Shown: one piece after another, positions 15,775 through 23,521 of the stretch | Numbering within the stretch: the stretch's first letter is position 1 | Layout of the letters: the number at the start of each line of letters is the position of its first letter | NCBI GenBank assembly: GCA_035628915.1 | Contig: DASPIW010000017.1 | Location: forward strand, 40,355-104,354 | Length of the DNA stretch: 64,000 bases | Source: JARBUG01 sp035628915 | GTDB taxonomy: Bacteria; Bacillota; Sulfobacillia; Symbiobacteriales; Symbiobacteriaceae | Direction of reading: 5' to 3' | The notes under the pieces: model-generated | What the model was told of the DNA's origin: nothing | The model's database searches: none | The model's input: only the letters and a program-made list of their open reading frames with translations | Position numbers and translations under genes: made by a program

Positions 15775-17249
15775 ATAGCCGTGGTCCCCTCCCCCGCATC
15801 CATCCCCAGCAGGCGCTTCAGATCCTGCTTCAAGCCGAATTTGTTCTTATAGGCACGGGCGCCGATGAGGAGCCTCCCACGCTCCTCTCGGACCCAGACT
15901 TGCCAGTGGAACAGAAAGAACGTGATCACCATGCCCACCATGACGACAGCAAGGCCGGCATACATGAACGGCACGGTCTTATCCTTGTGCAGTTTCAGCG
16001 CGGTGTACCAGCGCGTCTCCACTCTTTCGACGGCCAGCCCGTAGGCGCCGGTGAAATAGCTCTTGTCGGCGGCACGGATCATCAAGGCAGCCCGCCCAAG
16101 GGACTTGCCCTGATGGTCGATGAACTCCGCCATGATTACGGGGTTCTTGATCTCAAAACTGGCATTGGCGGGCTGCTGGGTCTGCTGATCGACGATAAAG
16201 TCATGGTAGTAAGCGAGAATCACCATCTTCACCTGGTCAGTGATGCGGTACTCCTGCTCAGGCTGCCGCAGGTCAACCGCCAGGTTGGTCACCATCTGGC
16301 CAGTCTGGTTGTTGACCCGCACATAGGCCACGCCGGGCTCTTCCCGCCAGGAAGTCTGGTAGATCTCCCAGCCCAGGTGGCTCATGGGCTTGTTCACTTC
16401 AATGGTCTGCCGCTTGATCTCCCGGCCATCCTGGGCGATGGCCGCATCCGTGGCAAACCTTGTCGGCATGCCGTTCGGCAGCGTCTCCATGGTGAACTTG
16501 TAGTTGGTGATCGCGAAGTTCGTATCCGGCACTTTAACGGTCTGCCCATCGGGTATCCAGACGTCGCTGGTCTGATTCCAGGCGGGCACCGCCTTGCCGA
16601 CGGCGGCGAACGCGACGATCAAGAGCCCGACATGGATGATATACGGCCCATAGCGGCTGAGGCGCCCCCGGTCGGCGTAAAGGCACTCCCGCTCCCGCAA
16701 GACTTTGTAGCCCCGTTTGCGCAGTTTGGCTTCCATATCCGCGAGGCCGCCGGCCACTTCGTGGGTGATCTCCTGATGGCGGACGAAATGCGGCAGCTTC
16801 CAGACCTGGGGCCGGGTCAGCATCCGGTGCAGCGGCAACAGTCGGTGCAGCGAGCAGATGATCAGGCTGATCACCACGAGCAGGATCAGCGTGGCGTACC
16901 AGGCGGAACTATATGCGTGGGTCAGGCCCAACCGCATGTATAGGTTGCCCCAGAACGGGCCGTAACGGACCGGGTAGTACAGCTCCGGCGGGCGCCAATC
17001 CTGATACAGGTGTTCCTGTTCGATCAGCGAGCCCAGCACGGAAGCGGCAGCAACCAGGGCGATCAACACGACGGCCACACGGGTGGAGGCGAAGAAGTCC
17101 CACGCCTTGTCTAAGAAGTCTGCCCACCCGCCCCCACCGGCCACCGGCCGGGGCCGTTCCAACTGACCCACGCTGCGGCCGCACTCCGGACAGAAGTTGC
17201 TCTCGTCCGGCAAAGCGGTGCCGCAACCCGGGCATTTGGCAGACGCCAA
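15771..17249 (-). CDS. resB: Cytochrome c biogenesis protein ResB with N-terminal zinc ribbon
   Basis: A 492-residue ResB/Ccs1 protein, the partner of CcsB in system II. Residues 5-24 are a zinc ribbon (CPGCG, CPECG) not found in classical ResB. It is followed by the ResB core: FFASTRVAVVLIALVAAASV (TM1), IEQEHLYQDW, YATLILLVVISLIICSLHR (TM2), GRLSRYGPYIIHVGLLIVA (TM3 with the heme-ligand His), a large outer domain, and MYAGLAVVMVGMVITFFLFH (TM4). It starts at TTG 17249 after GGGGGAAGG. The gene overlaps ccsB. The zinc-ribbon fusion recurs in the ResA-like gene of the same operon. Confidence 0.93.
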   Translation of the reverse strand: MASAKCPGCGTALPDESNFCPECGRSVGQLERPRPVAGGGGWADFLDKAWDFFASTRVAVVLIALVAAASVLGSLIEQEHLYQDWRPPELYYPVRYGPFWGNLYMRLGLTHAYSSAWYATLILLVVISLIICSLHRLLPLHRMLTRPQVWKLPHFVRHQEITHEVAGGLADMEAKLRKRGYKVLRERECLYADRGRLSRYGPYIIHVGLLIVAFAAVGKAVPAWNQTSDVWIPDGQTVKVPDTNFAITNYKFTMETLPNGMPTRFATDAAIAQDGREIKRQTIEVNKPMSHLGWEIYQTSWREEPGVAYVRVNNQTGQMVTNLAVDLRQPEQEYRITDQVKMVILAYYHDFIVDQQTQQPANASFEIKNPVIMAEFIDHQGKSLGRAALMIRAADKSYFTGAYGLAVERVETRWYTALKLHKDKTVPFMYAGLAVVMVGMVITFFLFHWQVWVREERGRLLIGARAYKNKFGLKQDLKRLLGMDAGEGTTAI

Positions 17250-17265
17250 CCCACCTTCCCCCTCT

Positions 17266-17970
17266 TTAGAAGCCCTGGAATCCGGTGACGGAGTTGAACC
17301 AGGCGCTGAGCCGTTCCATCAGGCCCGTGGCCACCAAGACGCCGGTGACGACCATCAGGCCGCCGCCGATCCGCTCCACCAGCAGCGCATACCTGCTCAG
17401 CACCCGCACGGAGCCGAGGGCGTAGGCCAGGCCGATGAACGGAATGGCAAAACCGATGGAGTAGGCCAGCAGCAGCAGCCCGCCGTAGCCGGGGTTGGCC
17501 GCGGCCACGCCCAGCACCACTGCCAGAATCGGGCCGACGCAGGGCGTCCAGCCCGCAGCGTACGTCAGGCCGACCAGGACGGAGCCCAGGTAGCCCTGGG
17601 GCTTGGACGCGAAGTGCATGCGGTGCTCCCGCATCATGAACGGAATTTTGATGACGCCCAGCATCGCCAGGCCCATCAGGGCCACCCAGGCGCCGCCCAC
17701 GATGGGCAGCCACGTCTTGTTGTCGATGAAGAAGCGGCCCAGCGAGCTGGCGCCGAGGCCCATGGCGACATAGATCGAAGAGAAGCCCACGAAAAAGGCC
17801 ATGCTGTGTTTCAGCACCCGGGCCCGAATGGCCGCCGTGCTGGTGGTCAGCTCATCGATGGAAACGCCGGTCACATAGCTCAGAAACGACGGATAGATCG
17901 GGAGGCAGCATGGGGTCAAAAATGAGAGGACGCCGGCGCCGAACGCAAAGAAGATGTTGGTGTTTTCCAT
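17266..17970 (-). CDS. ccdA: CcdA thiol-disulfide transporter
   Basis: A 234-residue six-TM protein of the CcdA/DsbD-beta family. It passes reducing power from cytoplasmic thioredoxin to the extracytoplasmic ResA-like thioredoxin. The two conserved Cys are in LTPCCLPIYP (TM1) and GWTPCVGPIL (TM4), the redox pair of the family. The gene is 20 bases downstream of the ResA-like gene and 16 bases upstream of resB, all in one operon. The length is standard. Confidence 0.95.
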   Translation of the reverse strand: MENTNIFFAFGAGVLSFLTPCCLPIYPSFLSYVTGVSIDELTTSTAAIRARVLKHSMAFFVGFSSIYVAMGLGASSLGRFFIDNKTWLPIVGGAWVALMGLAMLGVIKIPFMMREHRMHFASKPQGYLGSVLVGLTYAAGWTPCVGPILAVVLGVAAANPGYGGLLLLAYSIGFAIPFIGLAYALGSVRVLSRYALLVERIGGGLMVVTGVLVATGLMERLSAWFNSVTGFQGF

Positions 17971-17990
17971 GCCGCAGGAGACCTGCCTTT

Positions 17991-18629
17991 CTATTGGCCC
18001 AATAAACGGAGAACTTCCGCCTCCATCTGGGAGCGGCTCATCTGATACTGGTATATGGCCCGGATGGTGCCAGACCGGTCGACGAAGAACGTCGCCGGCA
18101 GGGGCAGAATCCGGTATGCAGTCTGCGCTGCGTCGCCTTCATCGATCAATATGGGGAAGTTGGTCTGGACCTGGCTGCGGAAGTTGGCGACGGCTACCTT
18201 TGATTCGCCCACGTTGATGCCGTATACCTCCAGCCCCTGCTCCCTGTATTTCTGGTAGAGCACCTGGAAGTCCGGCATTTCGCGGCGGCACGGATTGCAC
18301 CACGACGCCCAGAAGTTGATGATCACGGGCTTGCCTTTCAGGTCCGCTAGCTTGACCCGGCCCCCGTCGAGCGCCGGCAGGTCGAAGTCGGGCGCCGGCT
18401 GTCCGGCAATCAGTGTGGATACAGCCCCGGAGCGGGGCACGAGCAACAGAGAGAGCACGGCCAGCGCTGCGACTGCCAGCGTGACTGCCATGGTCAGGCG
18501 CTTCCAGGCGGGCCGGTGCCCGGCCGTGGACGACGCCGTACCTGCCGCGGCCAGCTTCGAGTCCCAGCCGCACTTGTGGCAGAACCGGACGCGGGCGGTC
18601 AGCGGCGTTTCACATTCGGGACAAGTCAT
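17991..18629 (-). CDS. ResA/TlpA-like membrane thioredoxin with N-terminal zinc ribbon
   Basis: A 212-residue protein. Residues 3-22 are a zinc ribbon (CPEC, CHKCG). One TM helix lies at about 47-65, and an outer thioredoxin domain follows with APDFDLPALDGG, NFWASWCNPCRREMP (active site CNPC) and the cis-Pro segment LPLPATFFVD. It should reduce apocytochrome c Cys residues using electrons from CcdA. I chose the ATG at 18629, six bases after GAGGTG; the GTG at 18635 abuts that site. Classical ResA lacks the zinc ribbon. It is the second gene of the operon. Confidence 0.9.
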   Translation of the reverse strand: MTCPECETPLTARVRFCHKCGWDSKLAAAGTASSTAGHRPAWKRLTMAVTLAVAALAVLSLLLVPRSGAVSTLIAGQPAPDFDLPALDGGRVKLADLKGKPVIINFWASWCNPCRREMPDFQVLYQKYREQGLEVYGINVGESKVAVANFRSQVQTNFPILIDEGDAAQTAYRILPLPATFFVDRSGTIRAIYQYQMSRSQMEAEVLRLLGQ

Positions 18630-18644
18630 CCCCACTCACCTCAG

Positions 18645-19484
18645 TCAGTCCCCCATGGTAACGAGCAAGCCGTCGGCGCTGACGGCCGCGATCCCCGTCT
18701 GCCCGGCGGGCGCCGGCGACAGGGCCACCAGGGGCCGGTTCGCTGCCTTCTTTAGCGCGGGCTGGCGCCAGGTGGTGCCGTCGTCGTCGCTGTACAGTGC
18801 AGCGCCGCCGGCACAGGCCCAGAGCCTTCCTGATTTGGACGGATCAAAGAGCAGCGCCGTGACGCTTCCGCCCGGTGCCGGCCGGCTTTCCCATGTTCTG
18901 CCCCCGTCCGGGCTGAAGAAGATGGACCCCTGCAGTCCCCCGACTGCAACGCCCGCCTCGCCTGCGGCCAGGGCGAGCATCTGCTCGCCGCCGAAGCTGG
19001 CGGCCTGGACCCACGTCTTCCCGCCGTCGCTGCTGGTGACCACCTGACGCCCGCTCAAAATCGCGTACAGCCGGCCCGAAGGGGTGGCGGCGATCGCATC
19101 GGCGTCGCCGGGCAGCACCGGCATCAGTCCGCTTTCCTGGTACTTGGCAACGCCTGTCCCGTGGCCGGCTACCAGCAGCGTGCCGTCCGGCAGAGCAGCG
19201 ATGGACCGCACCGCGGTCTCGGGGCCGGGCAGGCGGGCCCACTTCTTACCGGCGCCGTGAATGACGCCCAGCGACGTGCCCACCAGATACTCCGCCGCGC
19301 CCGTCAGCCGGGCTGTCAGCGCCTGCACGTTCTCCGCCGGGGCGTTTTGGGCGATCAGCCGCTCCAGGCCGGTGGGCCCCGGATGCAGCGAGACCCGGGC
19401 CCACAGGCCCAGGCCGAATGCGACAGCCCCCACCAGCAGGATGGCCGGCGCCCCCCATCTCCCCTTGAGCAAGGTCCTGGTCAA
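18645..19484 (-). CDS. Membrane-anchored BNR/Asp-box beta-propeller, Ycf48-like
   Basis: A 279-residue protein with an N-terminal signal anchor (about residues 12-32) and a propeller containing three clear Asp-boxes: SSDGGKTW, SPDGGRTW and SDDDGTTW. This pattern occurs in sialidases and in the Ycf48/HCF136 photosystem II assembly factors. No sialidase active-site residues are evident, so a scaffold or assembly role outside the membrane is more likely. It leads the cytochrome c maturation operon, which suggests help in cytochrome or membrane-complex assembly (inference). It starts at TTG 19484 after AGGAAG. Confidence 0.75.
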   Translation of the reverse strand: MTRTLLKGRWGAPAILLVGAVAFGLGLWARVSLHPGPTGLERLIAQNAPAENVQALTARLTGAAEYLVGTSLGVIHGAGKKWARLPGPETAVRSIAALPDGTLLVAGHGTGVAKYQESGLMPVLPGDADAIAATPSGRLYAILSGRQVVTSSDGGKTWVQAASFGGEQMLALAAGEAGVAVGGLQGSIFFSPDGGRTWESRPAPGGSVTALLFDPSKSGRLWACAGGAALYSDDDGTTWRQPALKKAANRPLVALSPAPAGQTGIAAVSADGLLVTMGD

Positions 19485-19525
19485 ACCCCACGCACTTCCT
19501 TTCGATACCCCACCGGGCCCGTTTC

Positions 19526-19556
19526 ATTATAACAGAGTTTGACAAGCCAGCGTCAA
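19526..19556 (-). promoter_or_regulatory. Promoter of the cytochrome c maturation operon
   Basis: On the minus strand TTGACG (19551-19556) and a perfect TATAAT (19526-19531) are separated by 19 bases. An imperfect palindrome, GAGTTTGAC with GTCAACTC (19535-19559), overlaps the -35 side and could be an operator. Confidence 0.5.
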
Positions 19557-19601
19557 CTCGGTGCATGCCTTAGGGTGGCAGACCTAATGCTGCAATGCAG
19601 C

Positions 19602-19625
19602 GGGGGCGGGCCGGCGCCCGCCCCC
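19602..19625 (-). terminator. Terminator after the MarR-GNAT gene
   Basis: A ten-base perfect GC stem (19602-19611 with 19616-19625) lies 10 bases after the stop. A second small palindrome, GCTGCA-A-TGCAGC, follows at 19589-19601. Confidence 0.55.
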
Positions 19626-19635
19626 ATGTTTGTGA

Positions 19636-20565
19636 TTAGAGATCCAGTTCCCAGGTCTCCGAAATCAGCCCTTCGCCGAACTCTCGGTTCGGCTCTGAGT
19701 GGACCAGGCGGAAGCCGGTCCGCTCGTAAATGCGCCGTGCCGCCAGCAGGCAGCTGTTCGTCCAGAGGGTGATCTGCTTATACCCCGCCTGCCGGGCGAA
19801 GCGGATGCACTCCTCTACAAGCCGCCGGCCGAGGCCCAGTCCCCGGGCCTTCGGCTCAACAAGGAGCAGCCGGAGCTTGGCCACCGTCTCCGACTTCTTG
19901 ACCAGGAAGACCGACCCGATCACCTCGCCGTCCTTCTCGGCAATCCAGCAGCGCTCCCGCTTGGGATCGAAGTGCTGAATGAAATCCCCGGCAATGTGCG
20001 CCACGAGCGCCTCGAACTGCTCGTCCCACCCGTACTCCTGGCTGTAGAGGACCCCGTGCCGGTGGACGACCCAGCCCATGTCGCCGGGGCGGTGGGGCCG
20101 CAGCAGATACGGGCCCCTGGGCTCGGGGCGGGCGCCCAGCAGCTCTTCAACGGTGGTCATCGCGGCCACCAGGCGGGCCTGGTCATCATCGGACAGGCGG
20201 CTGAGCAGCCCTTCCACCTGCTGCCTCGACTGGCTGTTGAGCCCGGCAAAAGCTTCCTGCCCCTGGTCCGTCAGGCGGATGACGCTCTGGCGCCGGTCGG
20301 TCTCGGAGGGCCGCTTTTCGATCAGCCCGCGCTTGGCAAAGCCGGCCAGCATGCGGCTCAGGTAGCCGGCGTCCAGGCCCAGGTCGGCGACCAACTCTGC
20401 TGCGGTGGTCTCCCCCCGTTGGGCCAGTTCATAGATGACGCGCGCTTCGGACAGGGAAAACGGGCTCTGCAGCAGGACATCGCTGAGCATCCCGATTTGC
20501 TGGGTGTAGAACCGGCTGAACCGGCGAACCGCTGCGACCCGCTGTGCAATCCCCACTGCGGCCAT
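19636..20565 (-). CDS. MarR-type regulator fused to a GNAT acetyltransferase
   Basis: A 309-residue fusion. Residues 1-145 are a MarR winged helix (FSLSEARVIYELAQRGETTA, then LDAGYLSRMLAGFAKRGLIE and the wing SETDRRQSVIRLTDQGQ). Residues 155-309 are a GNAT domain (GEVIGSVFLVKK, then LLVEPKARGLGLGRRLVEEC with the acetyl-CoA loop, and YERTGFRLVH). Such fusions are known; the GNAT part may acetylate a toxic amine or sense acetyl-CoA. I chose the ATG at 20565, nine bases after GAGGAGG; an ATG at 20574 abuts the site. A perfect palindrome over its own promoter suggests autoregulation. Confidence 0.9.
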   Translation of the reverse strand: MAAVGIAQRVAAVRRFSRFYTQQIGMLSDVLLQSPFSLSEARVIYELAQRGETTAAELVADLGLDAGYLSRMLAGFAKRGLIEKRPSETDRRQSVIRLTDQGQEAFAGLNSQSRQQVEGLLSRLSDDDQARLVAAMTTVEELLGARPEPRGPYLLRPHRPGDMGWVVHRHGVLYSQEYGWDEQFEALVAHIAGDFIQHFDPKRERCWIAEKDGEVIGSVFLVKKSETVAKLRLLLVEPKARGLGLGRRLVEECIRFARQAGYKQITLWTNSCLLAARRIYERTGFRLVHSEPNREFGEGLISETWELDL

Positions 20566-20598
20566 GGTGCTCATCCTCCTCGGTGACTTCTCACCCCC

Positions 20599-20627
20599 AT
20601 TGTCAAAGGGATCGTTGACTTTGTCAA
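20599..20627 (-). promoter_or_regulatory. Promoter of the MarR-GNAT gene
   Basis: On the minus strand TTGACA (20622-20627) and GACAAT (20599-20604) have exact 17-base spacing, about 34 bases upstream of the chosen start. Confidence 0.6.
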
Positions 20628-20643
20628 GCAGTTTGCTTGACAA
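20621..20643. promoter_or_regulatory. Palindromic operator over the MarR-GNAT promoter
   Basis: TTGTCAAGCA (20621-20630), spacer GTT, TGCTTGACAA (20634-20643): a perfect 10-bp inverted repeat that covers the -35 box. Its size and AT-richness fit a MarR-family dimer site. Confidence 0.65.
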
Positions 20644-20679
20644 GACGAACGTATTGCGTGCATGCGTCTGTGGCGGTGT

Positions 20680-21777
20680 CTAGTGGACCAGGCGCCCGGT
20701 CCAGAGAGTGGGGCGCCGCGTGAACATCTCTCTGGTCGGGCGCCAGAAATAGAGCGTCTCGCCATCGGCGCTCACGAAGAGCCCGGCGCCGCCGGTGAAC
20801 AACTGGGTTGTTCCCCCGTCGAGGCTGACCGCATAGTACCGGGTGGCGCTGTACGCCTCGGGCTTCTGTCCGAAGACGACGAAGGAGGTCAGCAGCGTGG
20901 CGCCATCCAGCCACTTGATCTCTCGGAACGAATCCCGGATGAAGGCCCGGGACGGGGTCAGGAGGGGCCGTGGAGCCGCCTCCGGCGAGGCCACCCAGAG
21001 CGCCGGCGGTGTGGGAGGGTCCATCGAGCTGTATCCGTAGGCGAAAAGGCTGCCGTCCGGCGACCAGGCGCCGGGGGTGGCCCGCCGCTCGGAGTCGGGC
21101 GTCCCGGGCACCGTACGGCGCATCCCCGACGACAGGTCCAGGAGCGTCAGCACCTGCCCCTCCAGAAGCGCAACGCGGCCCCCGTCGGGGGAGATTGCCC
21201 ACTGGGTGTTGTCCACCGGGTACTCGCCCCGCAGTGCGACCCCCTCGAGCCGGCGGCCCTCGCCCGCGGCGATGTCGTAGACGGACAGGCCGCCGTCGGA
21301 GCGGAATGCTACCAGCCCCCGGGCCGTCGCCTGGAGGTGAAAAGGCGTATCCGTCGTGCCGATCTTTGTCAGGCCCCTACCGTCGGTGGCGACAAGGTAG
21401 ACCGGGTGCCCGGCCGCTTCGTCTTTGGCCCCGGTGAACGCGATCAGGTGGGTGCCCGGAACGACCACGGCTGCGGTTGTGTGGACTTTAGCCACCACTT
21501 CCGGGCGGTCGGGGGCGTCCAACCGGGTCAGGGTCAGCCAGTAATCAGGCGCAGGCCCGAAAGCCACGAAATAGCTCCCGTCCGGAGCGAGGCCTTCGAC
21601 CAGACCGGGGACCCCGGTATCCCGCAGGTCGGCGGCCCTAAGGTGGAGTGTGGGCGCGGCTGGCTCGGCCTGACTCGTTTCGCCCGACCGGGCGGGGGGC
21701 TTTACGGGATTGCCGTTGCACCCCACGGCCAAGGCTGCCATCAGCACAGCGGCTGCCAAACGAACCGAAATACGCAT
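20680..21777 (-). CDS. Lipoprotein with TolB/WD40-like beta-propeller
   Basis: A 365-residue protein. The N-terminus RISVRLAAAVLMAALAVGC is a lipoprotein signal with lipobox LAVGC (Cys at residue 20). The rest shows repeated propeller-blade strands such as APDGSYFVAF, QWAISPDGGRVALLEG and AWSPDGSLFAYGY, the SPDG signature of TolB/PD40-like repeats. It should be anchored on the outer face of the membrane. No catalytic residues were recognised. It lies between the MarR-GNAT and SOS regions with no obvious operon partner. Confidence 0.8.
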   Translation of the reverse strand: MRISVRLAAAVLMAALAVGCNGNPVKPPARSGETSQAEPAAPTLHLRAADLRDTGVPGLVEGLAPDGSYFVAFGPAPDYWLTLTRLDAPDRPEVVAKVHTTAAVVVPGTHLIAFTGAKDEAAGHPVYLVATDGRGLTKIGTTDTPFHLQATARGLVAFRSDGGLSVYDIAAGEGRRLEGVALRGEYPVDNTQWAISPDGGRVALLEGQVLTLLDLSSGMRRTVPGTPDSERRATPGAWSPDGSLFAYGYSSMDPPTPPALWVASPEAAPRPLLTPSRAFIRDSFREIKWLDGATLLTSFVVFGQKPEAYSATRYYAVSLDGGTTQLFTGGAGLFVSADGETLYFWRPTREMFTRRPTLWTGRLVH

Positions 21778-21870
21778 CTCTCCCAGCCCCCTGCAGCGGT
21801 TGCGTCATCCCTTTGACGCCGGGGCAGGGGGATTCGTCGCGCGGCAGGCGGCTCCATTGAACCGGCGCAA

Positions 21871-21904
21871 AGGCGGTGCCCTCCACCTTGGAGGTGCACC
21901 GCCT
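21871..21904 (-). terminator. Terminator after the 111-residue protein gene
   Basis: The arms AGGCGGTGC (21871-21879) and GCACCGCCT (21896-21904), with an inner CTCCA/TGGAG pairing, start 11 bases after the stop at 21916. Confidence 0.6.
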
Positions 21905-21915
21905 CTTCACGTTGC

Positions 21916-22251
21916 CTATGAAGCCCGCTGACCCGACCCCTGCATCCGCCGCTGATGGAGCCGGCGCATTTCGTGCTGGTTCCAGCCGCGCAGTTCGGGG
22001 AAGAAGCCGTCGACCATCAGCGAGATGTCCAGCATGCGCAGGCCGCCCCGCTCATCAAGGGATTTGCGGGCTTCGGTGGCCAGCAGATGGCCCACGGCCC
22101 GGCTGACGGTCCGGAGTTCCTGGGCAAAGGAGTAGTCGCCGGTGGTTGCCGCCTTCAGGGCGCCGCCGTAGCGCTGGCGGATGCGCTGCATGCGCTCGAA
22201 CAGCGCCAGGGGCAGAGCGGCTTGAAACGTGGGCTGCACAAGCGTGGCCAT
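21916..22251 (-). CDS. Hypothetical 111-residue helical protein in the SOS region
   Basis: A predominantly helical, Arg-rich protein (FERMQRIRQRYGGALKAATT, then SFAQELRTVSRAVGHLLATE) with a basic C-terminus. I do not recognise a domain. It starts at ATG 22251 with GAGGAGG eight bases before, and lies 21 bases downstream of the yneA-like gene on the same strand. It is therefore very likely part of the LexA-controlled transcript, which would make it an SOS-induced protein (inference). In Bacillus the genes after yneA encode a resolvase-like protein and YnzC; this one does not resemble the resolvase. Confidence 0.6.
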   Translation of the reverse strand: MATLVQPTFQAALPLALFERMQRIRQRYGGALKAATTGDYSFAQELRTVSRAVGHLLATEARKSLDERGGLRMLDISLMVDGFFPELRGWNQHEMRRLHQRRMQGSGQRAS

Positions 22252-22272
22252 GCACTCCGCCTCCTCTCACAC

Positions 22273-22620
22273 CTACCGCCGGCCGGTGATGGGAATGACC
22301 AGTTCCTGACCGGGATGGACGGTCGCGGACAGCAGCTGATTCGCCCGCTTGATGGCCGCCACGGTCTGGCGGACGTCGCCGCCATTGCTGTAGCGGGTCG
22401 CGATCTCCCACAGCGTGTCGCCGTTGGTGACGGTATACGTGGTGGTGACCGGGGCGGATGTATGGGACATCATCTCCACCACACGGGGCGCCACGAACAG
22501 GAAGAGAATTGCCAGCAGAATGACGGCCAGCGCCTTCAGCGTGCGCGCTCTGCGCTGCCGTTTGGTACCGGGCCGCCGGACCAGGCGGACCTCGCAAGGC
22601 TGCATGATCGATGCCTGCAT
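22273..22620 (-). CDS. YneA-like LysM membrane protein, probable SOS cell-division inhibitor
   Basis: A 115-residue protein with a basic N-terminus, one TM helix (about residues 28-46: LKALAVILLAILFLFVAPRV) and a C-terminal LysM domain (TYTVTNGDTLWEIATRYSNG, then HPGQELVIP). This is the architecture of Bacillus YneA, which blocks division during the SOS response. The location, divergent from lexA with LexA boxes in between, is the same as in Bacillus. I chose the ATG at 22620, six bases after GGAGGG; the longer frame would cross the operator region. Identity with YneA itself rests on architecture and synteny. Confidence 0.8.
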   Translation of the reverse strand: MQASIMQPCEVRLVRRPGTKRQRRARTLKALAVILLAILFLFVAPRVVEMMSHTSAPVTTTYTVTNGDTLWEIATRYSNGGDVRQTVAAIKRANQLLSATVHPGQELVIPITGRR

Positions 22621-22651
22621 GGGAATCCCTCCGTATCGAACGTCTGCTCTG

Positions 22652-22665
22652 CAAACATTTGTTCG
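22652..22665. promoter_or_regulatory. LexA box 1
   Basis: CAAACATTTGTTCG matches the Firmicute LexA/DinR consensus CGAACNNNNGTTCG except at one position. It lies 32 bases upstream of the yneA-like ATG. A weaker half-site, CGAACGTCTGCTCT, is at 22637-22650. Confidence 0.8.
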
Positions 22666-22679
22666 CACACACCATATCA

Positions 22680-22693
22680 CGAATAGATGTTCG
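22680..22693. promoter_or_regulatory. LexA box 2
   Basis: CGAATAGATGTTCG differs from the Firmicute LexA consensus at one position. It is centred between the divergent yneA-like and lexA genes. Confidence 0.8.
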
Positions 22694-22719
22694 AGTCAAG
22701 TCCTGGCGTGATTTTCTTT

Positions 22720-22733
22720 CGAACAGATGTTTG
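22720..22733. promoter_or_regulatory. LexA box 3, overlapping the lexA -35 region
   Basis: CGAACAGATGTTTG differs from the consensus at one position and overlaps the -35 box of the lexA promoter, as expected for autorepression. Confidence 0.85.
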
Positions 22734-22758
22734 CAGGCGGGAGGCACTATGGTATAAT
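22730..22758 (+). promoter_or_regulatory. lexA promoter
   Basis: A perfect TATAAT at 22753-22758 is 17 bases from TTTGCA at 22730-22735. The latter lies inside LexA box 3. Confidence 0.7.
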
Positions 22759-22828
22759 CTAGCCAGTGCTTGGATATGAGTCGCAAGGCCTACGCCTTCG
22801 CGTGATTACGCTCAGGAGGTGCCGCTGC

Positions 22829-23449
22829 ATGCCGGACGGTCTGACCGAACGCCAGCGCCAGGTGCTGCAGTTTATCAAGGAGGAGATCCGCGCAAAGGGG
22901 TACCCGCCCTCCGTGCGTGAGATCGGCGAAGCGATCGGCCTGAGTTCCAGTTCCACCGTTCACGGCCACATGGCCCGGCTCGAGGAGAAGGGCTTCATCC
23001 GCCGCGACCCAACTAAACCCCGGGCGATCGAAGTGCTCGACGAGACCTTCGCACTGCCCCGCAAGCGGACGGTCAACGTCCCCGTCGTCGGCCGGGTGAC
23101 GGCCGGCCTCCCCATCTTTGCCGACCAGAACATCGAAGACCACTTCCCCCTCCCGGCGGACTTCGTCCGGGGCGATGAGACGGACCTCTTCTTCCTGACC
23201 GTGCAGGGCGACTCCATGATCGAAGCCGGCATTCTCGACGGCGACTATGTGCTGGTCCGCCGCCAGCAGTCGGCCACGAACGGGGAGATCGTCGTCGCCT
23301 TGATCGAAGACGAGGCCACGGTCAAGCGCTTCTATAAGGAGCAGGGCCATATTCGCCTGCAGCCTGAGAACCGCTTTATGGACCCCATCATCGTGCCCAA
23401 CGCCCAGATTCTCGGGCGTGTCGTAGGCCTCATCCGCCATCTGGACTAG
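22829..23449 (+). CDS. lexA: SOS repressor LexA
   Basis: A 206-residue protein, the usual length. Residues 1-70 are the winged helix (LTERQRQVLQFIKEE, YPPSVREIGEAIGLSSSSTV). The self-cleavage Ala-Gly bond is in GRVTAGLP near residue 90. The catalytic Ser is in GDSMIEAGILDGDYV near 130 and the catalytic Lys in IEDEATVKRF near 167. LexA represses SOS genes and is inactivated when RecA filaments stimulate its cleavage. I chose the ATG at 22829, seven bases after AGGAGGTG. Three LexA boxes separate it from the divergent yneA-like gene, and a strong terminator follows. Confidence 0.97.
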   Translation: MPDGLTERQRQVLQFIKEEIRAKGYPPSVREIGEAIGLSSSSTVHGHMARLEEKGFIRRDPTKPRAIEVLDETFALPRKRTVNVPVVGRVTAGLPIFADQNIEDHFPLPADFVRGDETDLFFLTVQGDSMIEAGILDGDYVLVRRQQSATNGEIVVALIEDEATVKRFYKEQGHIRLQPENRFMDPIIVPNAQILGRVVGLIRHLD

Positions 23450-23468
23450 CTTCTGGTACACAAGTCGC

Positions 23469-23511
23469 AGGCCCGGCGCGATTCTCCTCGCGCCGGGCCT
23501 GTTTCTATTTT
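23469..23511 (+). terminator. lexA terminator
   Basis: A 12-bp perfect stem (23469-23480 with 23489-23500) is followed by GTTTCTATTTT. Confidence 0.85.
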
Positions 23512-23521
23512 GTGCCGGTGA

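Noticed and set aside
18645..19484. Sialidase from the Asp-box repeats
   Set aside because: Asp-boxes are structural; the Arg triad, Tyr and Glu of sialidases are not recognisable.
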